Origin: Paenibacillus sp. FSL K6-0276
Lineage (GTDB): Bacteria; Bacillota; Bacilli; Paenibacillales; Paenibacillaceae
Assembly (NCBI RefSeq): GCF_037977235.1
Contig: NZ_CP150276.1
Location: 3,162,001 to 3,226,000, forward strand
Direction: 5' to 3'
DNA: 64,000 bases
Position 1 is the stretch's first letter. Each line of letters starts with the position of its first letter. This document shows, piece after piece, positions 62,746 to 64,000 of this stretch. The notes beneath the pieces were generated by a model, which was not told the origin of the DNA, did not search any database, and was given only the letters and a program-made list of their open reading frames with translations. The translations under genes were made by a program, and so were the position numbers.

Positions 62746-62970
62746 CCCACCTCCTTCGTTTTTTCAAAGTATTGGCATGAAGCTTGCCAGTTGTTCCTTT
62801 CAGTATCAATTTCCCAATGGTTTCATCTCCAATCTAGAATCACGAATTTGAATATATACTTTCATTATATAAATATATTGGTTGCATTCGCAAGCATGCG
62901 TGTCCTTTCGAAAAAAAATGGGTCTCTTTATTCCCCTTATTATTCCAAAATATCATTATATATAAAGAAA

Positions 62971-62997
62971 AACCCCTAACCGTTTGGCTTTGGGGTT
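62971..62997 (-). terminator. Terminator of gerQ
   Basis: On the minus strand AACCCC-AAAGCCAAACGGTTA-GGGGTT is followed by TTTCTTT. Confidence 0.75.
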
Positions 62998-63019
62998 CAT
63001 CCGAAAAATATGGACTAGA

Positions 63020-63487
63020 TTAGCGACAGTTTCTCGTTGTAGGGGGATTGCCGATCACACCAGGATATTGATAAGTAAGGGGCTCATCAAATGTAGCATA
63101 ATCAAAATAAATCATAAGTAATACGGTGCGTTGACCAGTTTCTGGGTCACTGATAATAATGTGGTCACGGCCCGCAGCTTCCAATACACCCTTGTAGATT
63201 TTGGCATTCCACTCTTTGTTATTTTCGTACGTATAATAAAATGTACCTACTTTGCCTAAATTCAGTCGGAAAATATTCTCGATATAAGATTGTTCGTACT
63301 GTTGTGGTGGGGTTTGGACTACAACCCCTCCTGGTGTCATCGGACTTCCGCTAGTGACTTGTGGCGGCATGCTGCCCATGCCTTGCATGCCTTGCATTCC
63401 TTGCATTCCTGTTGACATTGGCATTTGCATACCTGAAGAAACACTACCAATAGTGTAAGTGACGGGACGGTATGGTTGAACGATCAT
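63020..63487 (-). CDS. gerQ: Spore coat protein GerQ
   Basis: A 155-residue spore coat protein. Residues 1-60 are low-complexity, with a Gly-Met-Gln tandem (MQGMQGMQGMG); residues 65-145 hold the conserved GerQ domain (QSYIENIFRLNLGKVGTFYYTYENNKEWNAKIYKGVLEAAGRDHIIISDPETGQ shortened here to its key parts SYIENIFRLN, GKVGTFY, AGRDHIIISD). In Bacillus GerQ anchors the cortex enzyme CwlJ and is cross-linked by transglutaminase. AGGAGG precedes ATG. It follows cwlJ on the same strand, 125 bases on. Confidence 0.92.
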   Translation of the reverse strand: MIVQPYRPVTYTIGSVSSGMQMPMSTGMQGMQGMQGMGSMPPQVTSGSPMTPGGVVVQTPPQQYEQSYIENIFRLNLGKVGTFYYTYENNKEWNAKIYKGVLEAAGRDHIIISDPETGQRTVLLMIYFDYATFDEPLTYQYPGVIGNPPTTRNCR

Positions 63488-63564
63488 TTAATGAAACCTC
63501 CTAAATGTTTATCGGAGCAGCTGCTCCCTTTGGGCACAAAAGAAACTTTACACTAGCTTACTGA

Positions 63565-63594
63565 GAGAATTACTCATAATAATGAGTAATTCTC
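63565..63594. terminator. Hairpin between cwlJ and gerQ
   Basis: GAGAATTACTCAT pairs with ATGAGTAATTCTC. The T tract (TCTCTTTTA) is on the plus strand; on the cwlJ/gerQ strand no U run follows, so it may act as an mRNA-stability hairpin or weak attenuator instead. Confidence 0.45.
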
Positions 63595-63612
63595 TTTTAC
63601 ACAGTTACTCTG

Positions 63613-64000
63613 CTAATTGCCAATAAATACAGCCGGGCAATCTTCTCCAGTCGGAGTAAAGAAACAATGAGCTTTAAAGCGGCCTGTGTTTTGTTGGTTG
63701 TACCAGGTTGGAGGACAATCTCCTACAGGACGGAAGAACCATAAAGCATTGGTCGCTGGCCAAGTTCTTTCACCTGCAATTGCACGTTTGGCAAGACGGA
63801 TGTCTGCTTCTCTTGCTCGTTGATAGAAATATGATTTCTGCGGCGCTTCGAATCCTCCTGGACTTTGATAGACCATGTCATTCACAGTACGAATGTTCAA
63901 AAAATCCAGGCAATTCCCAAGAATCCGATTGACGCCAACATTCCCGACCATAAGCATGCCTAGATCTCCATCTTCTTCCGCTTCCGCTCTCATCAACCGA
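63613..64000 (-). CDS. cwlJ: Spore cortex lytic enzyme CwlJ (cut by window edge)
   Basis: The C-terminal 129 residues or so of a CwlJ hydrolase (Hydrolase_2 family): RAEAEEDGDLGMLMVGNVGVNRI near the window edge, VYQSPGGFEAPQKSYFYQRA, WFFRPVGDCPPTWYNQ and GRFKAHCFFTPTGEDCPAVF. CwlJ usually has about 140 residues, so only some dozen N-terminal residues are missing. It degrades cortex peptidoglycan during germination and depends on GerQ for placement in the coat; the adjacent gerQ gene fits. Confidence 0.93.
   Translation of the reverse strand, partial: RLMRAEAEEDGDLGMLMVGNVGVNRILGNCLDFLNIRTVNDMVYQSPGGFEAPQKSYFYQRAREADIRLAKRAIAGERTWPATNALWFFRPVGDCPPTWYNQQNTGRFKAHCFFTPTGEDCPAVFIGN

Larger units (their letters stand above)
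62706..63019. other. Non-coding stretch between second CNNM gene and gerQ
   Basis: About 310 bases. It holds the leader hairpin at 62714-62745, an AT-rich part (about 62845-62965) with no recognised gene, and the gerQ terminator at 62971-62997. No credible ORF with a ribosome binding site was seen. Confidence 0.65.

Noticed and set aside
63373-63400. Short tandem repeat in gerQ, considered as a possible repeat array
   Set aside because: It is a coding Gly-Met-Gln repeat in the low-complexity start of GerQ; it lacks spacers and is not a CRISPR.

Overview
The window looks like a chromosomal segment of a Paenibacillus-type endospore-forming Firmicute. The evidence is a complete gerA-B-C type germinant receptor operon, an adjacent cwlJ-gerQ pair (spore cortex lytic enzyme and its coat partner), YesM/YesN two-component systems beside sugar ABC transporters, Bacillus-type riboswitches (preQ1-I, c-di-AMP), strong AGGAGG ribosome binding sites with many TTG/GTG starts, and Fur and CcpA-like operators of Bacillus form. 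No rRNA, tRNA, CRISPR array, prophage or IS transposase was seen.

Layout. 1-4.2 kb: a CUT1 sugar ABC importer (binding lipoprotein, two permeases) followed by a YesM-type kinase cut by the left edge. 4.2-8.2 kb: germinant receptor operon. 8.4-13.5 kb: a tight three-gene operon of a TerB-N/TerB-C protein, a BrxD-like P-loop ATPase and an Lhr-type SF2 helicase. This is the best candidate in the window for a poorly described system. 13.6-25.8 kb: niaP, a DUF1836 regulator, a CNNM/CBS transporter, a decayed acetyltransferase, a VOC protein, ktrB, two tandem M29 aminopeptidases, and an MBL-TetR-AlkZ-related operon whose first gene is frameshifted and which carries a double palindromic operator, then an XRE/membrane protein pair. 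25.9-27.9 kb: group II intron 1. 27.9-33.6 kb: a Fur-box nitroreductase, pstSCAB and a divergent LysR regulator. 33.7-41.8 kb: a ribose-type ABC importer with a membrane-anchored binding protein, YesM kinase and YesN regulator, apparently a three-component sugar sensor. 42-49.7 kb: methyltransferase, EamA exporter, VanW, isochorismatase-like hydrolase, the preQ1 pathway queF-C-D-E behind a preQ1-I riboswitch, and an ABC-2 exporter. 50.2-52.1 kb: group II intron 2, inserted just after the murB terminator. 52.1-57.6 kb: murB and a Fur-controlled siderophore importer. 57.7-64 kb: kimA behind a c-di-AMP riboswitch, bdbC/bdbD, a second CNNM/CBS protein, gerQ and cwlJ (cut by the right edge).

How it fits together: iron (three Fur-like boxes), potassium (kimA under c-di-AMP control, ktrB), phosphate (pst), sugar (two YesM systems, two cre-like sites) and germination functions are interleaved. 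Four genes are broken: both intron reverse transcriptases, an MBL hydrolase and a GNAT acetyltransferase. In three of the four the damage sits at a short direct or tandem repeat. A family of paired-hairpin intergenic repeats occurs at least four times. All functional calls rest on reading motifs and remembered families; no database search was possible.
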